Below, in pieces: positions 22,981-34,834 of a DNA stretch of 64,000 nt. The first letter of the stretch is position 1. Every line of letters begins with the position of its first letter. The notes beneath the pieces were generated by a model. The model saw only the letters and a list, made by a program, of their open reading frames with translations. It had not been told where the DNA came from and searched no databases. This DNA comes from Stachybotrys elegans (Eukaryota; Ascomycota; Sordariomycetes; Hypocreales; Stachybotryaceae): contig JAGPNK010000010.1 in the NCBI GenBank assembly GCA_020746835.1, forward strand, positions 1,364,001 to 1,428,000. The letters run 5' to 3'. Position numbers and translations under genes: made by a program.

Positions 22981-23872
22981 TTTGGACAGCCGTGTTATTG
23001 CTTAGCAAGTTGAGGACTATTTTGGCTTTTTGCTGTTTTCCGACCAGGTTTGATATGCCCGTTTCGACCATTGACTTCTCAGTCACTGAGATCTATCCCA
23101 TAAGACACAGGATCAGAAATTCCCATAGGATGCCTGCCAGAGAATTACGTACCGCGCACACTCTAACTCTTTGCTGTGATTGTCCACAAGGACGCAAGGG
23201 TAGGCATTGTTGCAATGCAGACAAGGTAGGAATTTGGTTAATTGAAGAGGGAATAGAGGTCTGCTACGGAGAGCATAGGTCTCTATTTGTACAACCGTTT
23301 GATCACACATTACGGCACCCCTTTCATTAGACTGAAAGAACAAATCTGCCGGGAGGACCAGCACTGCGGTCCCTACAGCATGAACACCAAGAGTCATTCG
23401 GAAGCCACGTACAAAGCGTCCTTTGCCAAGATGGACGTACTTCCGCGGACACCCGGAAAGACGTAAGAGCACTCTGGACATATTATTCTTCCCAAACAGA
23501 CCATAACTGTCTCCTGAAAGAGACGGCCTTGACCTGGCGAGATGCCACGGACTATGTAAGGAATTGCCTCCTTTTGCTCCTCCCATTACAGCTGTGTTTG
23601 CGTATGCGTGTGTCCATGTCCAGCGCTGATACGGCTCAAGGAGTAGTGGGATGGCCATGGCTTCTTCAGCTACAACCTCAGGCTGGCTACCAAGCATCTC
23701 TAGGTGCATAAGGATAGGTGCGGGGAGGGGTATCTGCAGCGGACTTGAGGGCGCAGATTGCTCATTGGGGTTCTAGTTCTACCCAGCAAAGGAACATCGA
23801 GCCTTGGACCTGCTGCGAGGACTGAAGTGGTTCAGTCCGCCGGACTGCCAAACCGAGCGACCGTCAGCGCCG
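22981..23872. other. Gene-poor stretch with one doubtful ORF
   Basis: About 890 bp between convergent genes. A 198-codon ATG frame runs on the minus strand (23113-23709), but its product has no recognisable domain, signal or membrane segment, and it is overlapped by other frames. I do not call it a gene. Confidence 0.4.
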
Positions 23873-25293
23873 TTAAGCAGAGACGCCGACATAGACGCCG
23901 CTTTGATTCATCGTTTGTCTCAAGTCTAGCTGAATGCTACTGCCTTGAACAATTGACACGCCTATCCTCTGGGAGAGCCCTCGGAAAATTATTGGCTGCT
24001 GGTGCGACTCAAGCAATGAGGATGCCGTCGCTCGACGCTCTGGTGAAGCGCTGTGAAGGGCGACAAGGGCAATTGGTAGATACATAGGAAGATAGGCAGA
24101 GGAAATGCCACCCAGTGTTGTCAACAGGGTGATGGCGCTGTCGAGGATTATCTGATGCTGGGTTTCGACAGCTTCGGCGTCGCAAGAGGAGGTGCTGGAT
24201 TGGGCAAACGACAACAATATAGTTGTTGAAGCAAAGTATGCCGGGACTAAAAAGAATGCGTCGATATCGATATCCGTCTCCTCTGGACGGCCGTGGTTGT
24301 CAGGTCCTCTTCGCCTGGCTTTGTCTTGTACGTGTTCGTCCCAGAGAATCTTCAAGTGGTTCTCGATGGCCTGCAGTTCAAATAAAGCATCCTCCTCGCA
24401 GCCGGATGCTAAGACGCAGACGAGCTTTCCTAGCCTGAGCAGCTGGGTCACGAGCCGGTCCGCAAGAGGCTGGGACTTTTCGGAAGAGGGGTCCGATGGG
24501 AGGATGGCCGAAAGACTCTTCGTTGCGAACTCTCCCGAGTCGTGGCACTCAGTGGGGCAGGTGAATGCAGTGAGTATCTATAACAGTGGTAAGCATCGAG
24601 AGAGGAAAGAGTTTGGGTAGTACGTACGCTTTGGTATAATATGTGGACATGAACCTGTCGCAGGAGCTCAGTTTGAGCCGTATTGGTCTGGGTCTGGGCC
24701 AAGCCGGGAGTGTCGGAGGTTAAATTGCGCGCGGCCGTCAAGTGTGCAGCGTAGCCATCTAGGCTTGATGGCCAGATTGCTTCAAAGAGTGATAAGACGA
24801 CCGAAGTACATATCAATGCAGCTGTAGGGGGTCCATTGGGCTGTGCCATAGACCTCGAGTGCAGGGGGAGTGCCTGGCCATATAATATGCAAGCCTCTCT
24901 TACAACGGCTAGGTTGTTGGCATGGACGCCGCAATAGACTGTCGCCGTGGCTTGTAGGGCCAGATCCAAGGCTGTCTTTGATCGAAAGCTCAAGGGCAAG
25001 TCCTCCAGCCGTGTAAGCCAAGAGGGGACAACGGGCGAGGCCGAAGCCGAGCTGACAAATGACAAGAAGAGAGATGAGAAAGCGGAAGAAGCGGCGGCTC
25101 TACTAGAGGGTGATAGAGTGAGTGCTTGATAGCGGGAAGCGACACGTTGGGTTTGGTCGATGATGATCGGGCCAACTACTCGTCCGGAGCAGGGGAGGTT
25201 GTTCCGCCGGCAGAATTGGCATGAAGGCTGGTCTTGGTCACACTTCTTGCGTGCCTTGCGACAGTTCCAGCACCCGCGGCTCTTCCGAGGCAT
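23873..25293 (-). CDS. Zn(II)2Cys6 transcription factor
   Basis: Two exons, 25293-24628 and 24577-23873 (50-bp intron, phase 0), 456 aa. The zinc cluster is at the extreme N-terminus, with cysteines 8, 11, 18, 25, 28 and 35 (spacing 2-6-6-2-6) and the basic loop RKARKK. The rest is helical, including TAALICTSVVLSLFEAIWP, as in fungal-specific transcription factor domain 2 proteins. This short class with an N-terminal cluster includes sterol-uptake type regulators and many pathway-specific regulators. It is transcribed away from the adjacent dehydrogenase gene and shares about 330 bp of promoter with it, so it may regulate that gene; this is inference. Confidence 0.88.
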
Positions 25294-25551
25294 GATGGAG
25301 ATGGATGTAGTTGGTGAAGGGTCAGAGTGAGGATGAGAGGTTCCCGTGAGGCATCACCTTGAATGATTGGTCATCATATCCGCCTGATGCTTGGCGGCGC
25401 GAAACCTACTGGAATAGGACTAGATTGCCTGTGTCTTACACCGAGTCCGATGGAGAGTGCTTAGTTCCAGCGTGAAACCTACCCAAAAGGGATTGAGTCC
25501 TTGTGACGATGAAGACAACACATATTCAGGAGTAACCAAGTCTAGTCTTGT

Positions 25552-25559
25552 ATTTAAAG
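25552..25559 (+). promoter_or_regulatory. Putative TATA element of the SDR gene
   Basis: TATTTAAA lies 62 bp before the dehydrogenase ATG at 25621, inside the divergent promoter shared with the Zn2Cys6 gene. Assignment rests on sequence and spacing only. Confidence 0.35.
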
Positions 25560-25620
25560 GTTGAGACTCGTCCTCTGCTGGATCGACCAGTCGTACAAAT
25601 AAAGCAATAACACAATCAAA

Positions 25621-26526
25621 ATGACAACCAAGAAGACGGTACTCATTACGGGCTGCTCTGATGGCACTCTCGGCTCTGCCCTAGCTCTGGCTTTCCATGC
25701 TGCCGGAGGTTGGCGCGTCTTTGCCTCTGCTCGCAACCTCGCGAAGCTGCACGATGTGAGAAGCGCCGGCATCGAATGCGTACAGCTCGATGTTCAATCC
25801 CAAGAGTCCATCGCCAAAGCCGTCGACGAGGTCCGCACATTGACCGGGGGCGCCCTCGACGCCTTGGTCAACAACGCTGGAACCGGCTACAACATGCCCG
25901 TCATGCACATGGACCTTCAAATGACCCGCGACGTGTTCGACCTCAACTTCTTCTCCCTTGTCACCGTCACCCAGGCCTTCATCCCTCTGCTCCTGCAATC
26001 CACGCGCAGCCCCCTTATCGCCAACAACACCACAGGCCAGGCGCTGCTTGGGTGCGGATTCCCTTTCCAGGCTGCCTACGCCGCCTCCAAAGCGGCAGCA
26101 GCTAGTCTGACGGAGAACCTCCGCATGGAACTAGGCCCGCTCGGCATCCGGGTGGTCAATCTGCTGACCGGCGGGGTCAAGTCCAAGTTTACTAGCAACC
26201 CCGACTTTAGCGGAACGGAGCTGCCGCCCGACTCCATCTACAACCTCGCCAAATCTGCCATTGAGGGCGCCTGGAGGGACACCACCGACAGCGGCAAGGC
26301 GGACGCGGGCGAGTGGGCGAAACAGGTTGTCCGGGACCTGAGCCAATCCAAGCCGTCTTACCTGATCTCTAGGGGCCAGCAGGCTATGCTAGGACGCTTT
26401 GTCACGCTGCTGCCTATCGGCACCATGGATGGCACGTTTCAAAAGATGACGGGATTAGATGTGCTGGACAAGGAGATCCGGGCTGCCGGGGGTGTTCACA
26501 AAGCCCAGGCTAAGGTGGGGAAGTGA
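25621..26526 (+). CDS. Short-chain dehydrogenase/reductase, AYR1-like
   Basis: Classical SDR with a Rossmann fold, 301 aa, single exon. Cofactor motif TGCSDGTLG occupies about residues 11-19, LDVQ binds the adenine ring region, NNAG is the structural motif, and the catalytic pair is YAASK. The C-terminus has no predicted membrane anchor. Overall resemblance is to yeast Ayr1 (NADPH-dependent 1-acyldihydroxyacetone phosphate reductase) and related fungal SDRs. The strand that normally ends in the catalytic Ser reads ANNTTGQ here, so the Ser may be replaced by Thr. Many such SDRs act in secondary metabolism; proximity to a divergently transcribed Zn2Cys6 regulator makes that possible. Confidence 0.88.
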   Translation: MTTKKTVLITGCSDGTLGSALALAFHAAGGWRVFASARNLAKLHDVRSAGIECVQLDVQSQESIAKAVDEVRTLTGGALDALVNNAGTGYNMPVMHMDLQMTRDVFDLNFFSLVTVTQAFIPLLLQSTRSPLIANNTTGQALLGCGFPFQAAYAASKAAAASLTENLRMELGPLGIRVVNLLTGGVKSKFTSNPDFSGTELPPDSIYNLAKSAIEGAWRDTTDSGKADAGEWAKQVVRDLSQSKPSYLISRGQQAMLGRFVTLLPIGTMDGTFQKMTGLDVLDKEIRAAGGVHKAQAKVGK

Positions 26527-26977
26527 ATCATCACACTGTTCTTGGACGCCAAGCGTCGTCTTTGTCGAAGTCACTGATCCCATTGGGGCACAGGATCAGG
26601 AAATCCTACCCACCAGTTGAGACTTCATACAAACAGCAGGCGTAGTGTATCATTGGTGGTTAATGTTTGTGAGAAGGCCAAGCAGATTAAGCAACGAGGA
26701 GAGGCTCTTTGTATTAGCTTTCGAGTAATCAGTTATTCTCTACTTCTGGGATTAGATGCCATGTACGGAATGCTCCGTACAATGATAAAGGATCTCGGCA
26801 GTCCCACATTTCAAACAGCCATCCTCATGGGTCATTGGACTGATTGAATATGCAATTCTAGGCAGCAACCAACCTCGCTTCCTCACCGTATCCCGTTATC
26901 TACAACATCCTCCACCTCTGGGGCTATAAGGTGAAAACAACAACAAACAAAATTCACCACTTCTCGCGCAATTCGAG
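26527..26977. other. Intergenic, upstream of the second NLR
   Basis: About 450 bp with no gene; carries the SDR 3' end and the NLR promoter. Nothing distinctive noticed. Confidence 0.45.
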
Positions 26978-29900
26978 ATGGCTGATTACGATTATGACGT
27001 TGTATCGAGCGACGGCAGTGATTACGACACGGCTGTAAGGGTCGATCGAGACGACGTTAGCGACTATAACCCCGAGCAGATCCTGCCTGAATCTGGGGAA
27101 AGCATCAAGAAGATCCGCGCCTGGCTGGAACCTACCACGTACGATGTTGCCGGAGGCGAGTACCGCAAACACCATGTCTCCCGCGTCGGCGGAACAGGAG
27201 CCTGGCTCACGTCCAGCGCCAACTATCTTGAGTGGCTGCAGAGCAAGAACCAAGGGCTGCTGTGGATCAAGGGCATCCCAGGTTCCGGCAAGTCTGTCAT
27301 GGCGGCAATGCTGATAGAGGAGCTGGCGCGGTCCAACCCGGGGTCTCCTGTCCTTTTCTTCTTCTTCCGCCAGATCATCAAGGCGAACCACGAGCCTCAA
27401 TCACTCCTGCGCGATTGGATGGATCAGCTCTTGAGCTACAGCCCGCCTCTGCAAAAGCTGCTCCTTGGCTATGCCGAAAGCAATGTCTCTGTTACGAGTT
27501 TGTCCGTGGACACATTGTGGAAGGACTTCAAAATGGCGCTATTGGGTCTATCTCAGAAGGTCTTCTGCGTCGCCGATGCCCTTGATGAGATGGACAATGG
27601 ACACGATCATTTTCTTCACGAGCTCGGATCTCTTGGACAGTGGCATCCCGAGCGAGTCAAGGTCCTCATCACCAGTCGCCCAGTACCCAATGTAGAGGCG
27701 CCCCTTCGAAATAGCCCGTCTCTTCAAATCAGGCTGGAAGAAGACAAAGTCGATGTCGACATCTCCACCTATGTTCATCATTCTCTGTCTCACTCCACCA
27801 TCCCAGAGAGCGAGTGGCCAGTCATTGTATCTGCGGTGCCAGGGCGGGCTAATGGCCTGTTTCTGTATGCCAAATTAGCAATGAACGCTTTCCTCGAACC
27901 GGGCGCCGACATCAGCGCCGTCCTCGAGAGACTTCCAGTCGACTTGAATGTCCTTTACACAGACTTGCTGACCGAACACGCTTTGAGATCAGGGGTCCCT
28001 CCAGAGTTCCAGCTCCTCATACTACGATTCGTTACGCATGCTGCGCGACCTCTTAGACTCCTCGAACTTTCAGAGGTGCTCAGAGTCTGTGGTGCTGGGG
28101 CCGGGGTGGCAACCCGAGATCTGAAAACAATAAAAGGCCTTGTCAGAACGGCTTGCGGTCCGCTTCTGGAGATCTTGCCCAATGAGACTGTTTCTGTCAT
28201 TCACCATTCCTTCACCGAATACCTCAAAGACATGTCAAGGCACGGCAGCGGATACCCTGTCTTGGGAGCCGGGCCTTCTCATGCTCGGCTCGCATTAGCT
28301 TGCCTCGATTATGTGCAAGCTACACTTCCGCGTTTCAACATAGACGGCAGGTACGTGTATAAGGGGGATTCAATTCTTCGCGAAACCAGGCTTTCCTTCC
28401 CTTTCTCCCATTACGCCTGCAGAAATTGGCATCATCACGTCAGAAGTTCTGAGTCCGCAGGGTACGACCAGGCAGAGCTAAATGCCAAAATCCGGCCCTT
28501 TCTAGAGGACGATAAACGGGCCCGGGCCTGCATGACTTTGGCTACAAGGTATTTCTTCACAGAAACGTCTACTCCGTTGCATTTCGCTGCCAGGTTAGGC
28601 CTGGTCTCCTTTACAACAGAGCTCCTCGAGCATATGGATGCGGATACTTTGGACGGCTCCAATGTACCACCCTCGTAAGCATTTAATCTCTTCCAGCGTT
28701 CCTCTCTTGACACAGATGCTGATAGATTATTTACAGACATCTCGCTGTAACTACTGGAAACGCAGCCACGCTGCGTCTGCTCATGGGCGCAGGCGCGAAT
28801 CCCGAGTATGAGCTTCCTGGGCCTTACAGCGATGTCCGACAAAGGCTCCTACATACAGCTGTTAAATGTGAATATAGCAACGTTGTGAGAGTGCTATTAG
28901 AGGCTGGAGCCAACCCAGTAGCCAAGCAGACGCATCCCCCTCAAGCACAACGGCCTGGGCCTAGGATTGAATACACCCCTCTCATGATGGCTTGTGAGAG
29001 GAGTGACATGCAGATTATAGAAGCCATCCTGCCTTTCGTTCAAGATATCAATAGTGTTAACGAAGCACTTGGTTGGGCCGTAGGATCTAGATGTTCAAAG
29101 GTAGTCTCCAGAATTCTTGAGCATCCTGGGGTAAACGTCAACGCCAAAATCACCGACGAGACGCTGCGGCTTGTTACCGGACATTTTCACGCAAAGGTCA
29201 CTGACGAAACACCACTGTACGCTGCCCTTAGGATAGGCAATTCGGAGCAAATCATAGCCCTGTTACAAGCAGGGGCAGATCCGAAGACTATGAACAGCCT
29301 AGCCTTACTGGGCTCAAACAACGCCCTGTCCTCGAGATCCGCAATACAGCCAGAGGATATCGCAACCATTTTCCACCTCCTTGTCAAGGCCGGAGCCAAT
29401 GTCAATGCGCTCATGGACAACAAGAGAACTCCATTGCATTTCTCAGCCCATCCTATGGTCACCCGGCTTCTACTGGATGCTGGTGCGGATGCGAAAGCTA
29501 CTGACATGAGGAGTGCTACACCGCTGCATTGTCTTTTGACGGATGGCTTCGCCCCGCGAGAGGCAATAATGGAATGCATGCAGCTTCTGGTAGAAGAGGG
29601 ACATGCAGATATAAACGCTGTGCAGTCGGATGGGCGAACTCCAATTCTGTGTGCAGTGCATGAGCAACGCGTCCTTACAGATGTCGTATACAAGCTATTG
29701 GAGTATGGAGCCGATCCCGCAGCCACTGACAAGGGGGGCAATGGGATGTTCCATATTGTGCGCTTCGGCGCCCACGATCAACTGTGGCGCGATTTGATCA
29801 CCCACGGTGCTGACATCAACAAGCCAAACCTCGCAGGGCTTTCACCTTTGCTTTGCGCAAAAGGGAGAGAGCGTGTACAGGTTCTCCTTGAACTAGGTGC

Positions 29901-32844
29901 AGATATCAATGCGGTGGACAGTAACGGGGAGAGTTTCTTATTCCATCAGGTCGTGGAGGCATCGCCGAAGCAGCAAGGAAGCCTTGACATCCTGAAGTAC
30001 TATCTTGATCAAGGAGCTTCAGTGCATATCCGTAGCCACGACGGTCGCACTTGCCTTCATGCCTCCTTGTCCAGCTGCAACATGTTCCCAGCTAAGCTAC
30101 AGCTCCTTGTGGATAGCGGGCTTGATATCAAAGCCATGGACAGCCACGGCAACGGTGCTCTCCATGAGCTCGGAAGACACACATGGAACTACAGGAAAGA
30201 CGACTTCGTAAATTACTGGAACTTCTTCCTCGAACGCGGCCTGGACCCGGAGCAGACAAATCATGCCGGGCAGACACCACTTCATGTCCTCTGTAGCACA
30301 CCGACAAAGAGGGAATCCTATGCAAAAGAAACGTATATTGACGTCCTCATTTCGAGTACTGCTCACTTCGATCACCAAGATGCCAAGGGGAATACTTCAT
30401 TGCATTACGCCGCGGCAGAATGCGAGGTCAAAACAAAGAAGTTGATAGATGCCGGTGCTAATCCCACGGTCACAAATCACGATGGGCTCACACCACTGCA
30501 TATGGCGGCGCGCAGTGGACAAGGCAATATCGTCGGTCTCTTGCTGTGCACACTTGGAAGACTAGAAGCAGGAAGCACTAGTTCCTTGCCCGTGTTGACG
30601 CCTCCCTTCTTCTCATCGTTGCCGGCTCCTGTTCCTGGGGTCAATGCTATTGCCAGAGACTTTGGTAGGGGCGATATTACGCCGCTGTTCTACGCTTGCC
30701 AAGCAGAGGATCGGGAGATGACCAACTTGCTACTCCAGGCCGGTGCCGATCCGCAAATTGGAAATATTGCGGACAGGTGTGCTGCCATTGAGGCCGGGGG
30801 AGGCATTTCAGAGCCGCAGCATCAAGTTTCCGGCAACCCCAGCACACCAAACTTGCGCGAGGCCGTTCGAGAAGCTCTTCCCAACATGAATACTGTGCGT
30901 TGGCTGGTTGAAAAACTTCATGTTGATATCAACGAGATCCAACTGGGTGCGGACGGGAAACAAATTCCCGATCCAGGCAGCTCGGCTGTCCTATCACTTG
31001 CCAACGGCGAAAGGTGGTGGCAAGTGTATCAGGCTTTACCCTACCTGCTCAGTGCAGGTGTCGATCTCACTGTTCGGAACAGCCAGGGGCAGACGCCACT
31101 GCTCCTGGCGCTTCAGGGGACTTCGTCGTATCTTGCAGGCATCTACCGGCAAGAAGTGGCCCGAATACTCATTGATGCAGGCGCGGATGTCGATGCAGCT
31201 CTTCCTATCCGTCAAACTTATAATGGATTCTCAAGCTGTCTGGCATCCGCGTTTCCGAACATGGATATGGTGAGGTTACTCCTGTCTCGCGGGGCAAAGG
31301 TGACAACCGATGCCATGCTCGCGGCGATTAAGTACCGAAACGTGGAGCTTTTGCAGTTATTGCTCGAGAAAGGGGGTGATGCAAACTCGCCGTTTCTACG
31401 TAGACGTCCCAGGAGCTACGTGTCAGACTCACCTTCAGGACACCTTCTCTACTCTGCCGCCGAAAAGTACTGGCCTCGCCCTCGCTCTGGCTCTCGCTTT
31501 TTCAGGGAGTCATCAGATTCAGAGGACGATGATGTGAAAGAGACCGATGCAGAGAAACTTCAGAGGTTGCAGACAACCAATGCCATGGTGAGGCTCCTGC
31601 TGAAGCATGGCGCAGATCCGCTTGCCAAATGTTTGGTACAGTATAGGTCTGCCTCGGCCGTGGATATGGATTCGGCATTTTCCGAAAGCGAAGACAGTGT
31701 TGATAGACTACCGCGTTGGAAACGCCGTACTCAGAGAGAGGGAGAGGTGCCATTGGTGCATTTTCTGGCCGTCAAAGGAGGGCATCTAGACTGCATCCTG
31801 GATCATATTGCCTCGGACATCAACCACAGGGATTCCCTGGGCCGTACCCTCTTGCATGCAGTTTGCGACAGCCAATACGGACCAGATCGAATTGTCGAAT
31901 ATGGTTCGGGAGATGAGCGTCATCGCACTACTGTTTTCCAGAGACTGTTGATGTTGGGTGCCGATATCCGAGCCTGCGACAATCGCGGACGAAACGTCGT
32001 TCACTACATGGCAATGATTCAGAGACCCGCAAAGCGTAGCTACCAGGTGTCGTTCTCGGTGGTTCTCGATACGGCCCCAGATCTCATTGACGGGATAGAC
32101 TCTGACGGCAATACGCCATTGCACCATGCCGTTTTCCGTGCTCCGCGGCGTGACAGCAGCTCCGAGGCCGCGGGCCTCCTTCTTTCAGCCGGCGCGAATG
32201 CTTCAGTCGCAAATAAAGACGGCGATAATCTCCTCCATATCCTTGGGCGTTTGGTTCGTCAAGACGTGTCGTCGTATGCCAACTGCGAGTTGTTTCGCGC
32301 CCTGGCCCTCCGTGGCGCTGATATAAACGGACGAAACGTGGACGGACAGACACCTTTATTCTCAGTCATTCAGGCAATGTTGAAACGCGGCAGCCAAGCT
32401 GATGAAAAATGGCTCTCTGACTCCGACATTAAGAAACTCCGCGAGATCATGGCACCAGGGCGTGGCAAGTTCCAACAGATCCTACAGGACAACAGGGGCA
32501 AAATCTATCGAATGATGAAAGAGCTCAAGTACCGTTACACTGACTTTGAGAGATTGTTCCACTTGCAGGGCCGCTATGAAGTTCTTCGGATGCTGGCGGA
32601 CCTGGGCGCCGACTTCTTCGTGAGGGATAACCGTGGTAGGAGTCTCCTCCATGTTGCGGCCGAAGGATCGTTGCATCCTTTCAAGGATTTGATGGAAATG
32701 GGGCTAGATGTGATGGCTGAGGATCATCGACAACAGACACCGCTCGATGTAGCCGCTGCTTTCGGAAATTCAGATGTTCTTGGGCTGTTTGAACAAGACA
32801 GCAAGAAGGTCACGACAAGTTCTGACTACGACGTGGATACGTGA
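26978..32844 (+). CDS. NACHT-ankyrin NLR-like protein, very long ankyrin array (second of two)
   Basis: Two exons, 26978-28674 and 28737-32844 (62-bp intron), 1934 aa. An acidic, Tyr/Asp-rich N-terminus of about 60 residues leads to a conserved pre-NACHT segment (IKKIRAWLEPTTYD). The NACHT domain follows: P-loop GIPGSGKS about residues 100-107, then FFFFRQIIKANHEPQSLLRDW, Walker B VADALDEMD, and ITSRPVPNVE. Ankyrin repeats run from about residue 530 (TPLHFAARLG) to nearly the end, some two dozen or more, with a few non-repeat inserts, among them an acidic Ser-rich one near 31500-31560. No separate effector domain is visible upstream of NACHT. The expected role is non-self recognition. It differs strongly from the first NLR in its N-terminus and repeats, so the two are not a recent duplication. 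Confidence 0.9.
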
Positions 32845-33158
32845 CGAAACTCGATCAGGGCTCTTCACTTGCGATATGCTATAAGTTGATGATTGAAATA
32901 CGAGCGACTTCATATCTCGCTGCTGTATCCTTACTTCTCTGGTAGAAATGGTCAGAGTTCTGGACAAGTATATATTGATGTATGTACGGTTCGACAGTCC
33001 GTTCCCTTGGACCGAGCTGATCAACATAAAACGTCTTTTCAGGTGAGGAGACTGCAAGAAGGATAATAGGAAGTTGCTGGCAATCGGTGATTTCTGTGAA
33101 GATATCCTGTCGAGAATTCCTCCACAGTACTGCCGGTCTCCCCTGAGCTACCAACCTT
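32845..33158. other. Convergent 3' flanks
   Basis: About 310 bp between the second NLR and the 3' end of the GH7 gene. In the shifted frame of the GH7 gene it stays open to 32879, which looks fortuitous. Confidence 0.5.
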
Positions 33159-34834
33159 TTACACCCTGACGGTAGATCCGATGGGGCCGAAGCGGATGTT
33201 GGACCAGACGACCCTGCTGTTTCATTTGTCAACATGGCTAAATAAGAAAAGATCGAGATGGCTCTATAAACATACCTGTTCGCATACTGAGACTCGACCT
33301 CAGAGGGAACACCAGAATTATCGGGGCAGCTACCACGAGCAGCGCCTGGCTGGCCCTTCTTCTCGGGGGGTAGACGCCGTCGAGCCACAGCATGTTGGCG
33401 TAGTGCTAATGGCTTGTCAGTCTGTGGAATAATCACTACGAGGGAGGGGAAGACATACGTCGTCCCAGATGGACATGACGAGGACCATGGGGAGCCTGAG
33501 GGCGGCGTTGAGCTGGGTCCATCCGCCGACTTCCTGGAAGCGGTTGCGGTCGTCGAAGGCGGTAAAGACCTTGTCGCAGAAGCCCGGGGTGATGTCGCTT
33601 GTGCTGGAGATGCTGGTGTCGGTAGGGCCGGGGATGACGAACTTCTTGCCGTTCTGGACGAGGAACTGCGTGAGCTTGTTCTCGGCGAACTGGCTGACGA
33701 CGCTATAACACACAGTCAGATCATTATACAATGTATAGGTGGATAAGAGAATATGAGGAACGGCGTACGTAAACTTCTTGGTGGTGTCGACAGTCTTGCC
33801 CTTGCCGTAGAAGTTGGTGTTGCCCATGCGGTAGGGGTTGTAGTCGCAGCCGTTGGCATCACACTTGCCGGCGAAGCGGTCGTCGGAGTAGGTTCCGCCG
33901 CAGTTCTGGTCCTCGCAGACGTGGTACTCGTTGGTGGTGCACGGGTGAGGGGTGAAGGCGAAGGAGTGGGCGTTGGACTCCCTATGCGTTGTCAGTTATG
34001 GTGAAGGGCGTTGTTAGAGAGGCTTGCTTACCAGACGTCAATCTCGGCGCAGCATCCGCCGTACTTTCCGACGCCAGCATTGGCATCGTTGTCAGAGGGC
34101 TCCCAGCCATCGACGTTGGCCTAGGAATGGATGTTAGCCCTCATCGTGTCGGATCCAGTGAATAGGGGGAACCCGCCTTGCCACCAACAAACTTGAGATC
34201 ACGGGCACACTGAGCATCACAGTATCCAGTACCGTACTTGGCACCAGCCGTGTTGGCCGGGTGGCGTCGCATACCACCGTCGGCGTCCATGGCGACAAAG
34301 TACAGCGCGGCATTGAGGCCGCATTCAATGGTGGACAGGTCAACGTCAAAGGTGAACTCATTGTTCATGAGCGTAAAGGTCTGGTACTGGCTGGCGCTGG
34401 ACATGAGGTAGAGACGCGAGCCGATGTTCTTGCCGTAGGCGTGGTCCGTGACGAACTTGAGCGTCAGGGCGTTGCCGCTCGTCGTCGCGCCGTAGGTGCC
34501 CGAGTAGTCGGCGCCCTCGAGCGCGCACTTCTCGCTGCAGTCCGCCTCGCCCGAGCAGGCGCCGGTCCACTCGTTGCCGTCGTAGCAGTTGGTCGATGTT
34601 CCGGCTGGAAACATCATTCAGCTAGGAGCCCAAGGGGGGTGGAAAGGGGGGGGACGTACTCGTGTGAACCCATCGCCAGTTGGCGTCAATGACAACCTCG
34701 CCTTGCGTGCTCGAGCAGCTGCCGCCAGAGGTGCATCGGGACCAAGACATCTTGGGGTGAGTCTCTGACTGCAGTGTTCCGGCCTTTTGGGCCCTGGCCA
34801 CGGCCAGCAGGGAGAGGAGTGCGAGAGTGTACAT
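33159..34834 (-). CDS. GH7 cellobiohydrolase, apparent 1-nt frameshift
   Basis: Secreted cellulase of the Cel7/CBH1 type, seven exons on the minus strand: 34834-34660, 34604-34177, 34120-34032, 33981-33769, 33702-33459, 33405-33276, 33216-33159. Residues 1-15 form a signal peptide ([15 protein letters not shown]). [12 protein letters not shown] opens the catalytic domain, [12 protein letters not shown] follows, and the active site EIDVWE gives nucleophile E227, D229 and acid/base E232. No carbohydrate-binding module or linker, so about 446 aa if intact. Two oddities. Intron 34121-34176 has a GC donor, the only choice that restores KANVDGW. Exon 6 carries one C too few in a run of six (33365-33370), so the last ~50 residues, including the conserved [10 protein letters not shown] and [10 protein letters not shown], are out of frame. 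Either the gene is recently inactivated or the base was lost in sequencing. Confidence 0.88.

Noticed and set aside
23113..23709. 198-codon minus ORF between the gasdermin-like gene and the Zn2Cys6 gene
   Set aside because: No domain, signal or membrane segment, and overlapping frames; chance ORF is as likely.
15428..32844. Searched for a subtilisin- or caspase-like partner of the gasdermin-like gene
   Set aside because: None found; the amidase has the Ser-cisSer-Lys triad of amidases and is not a protease partner of the known type.
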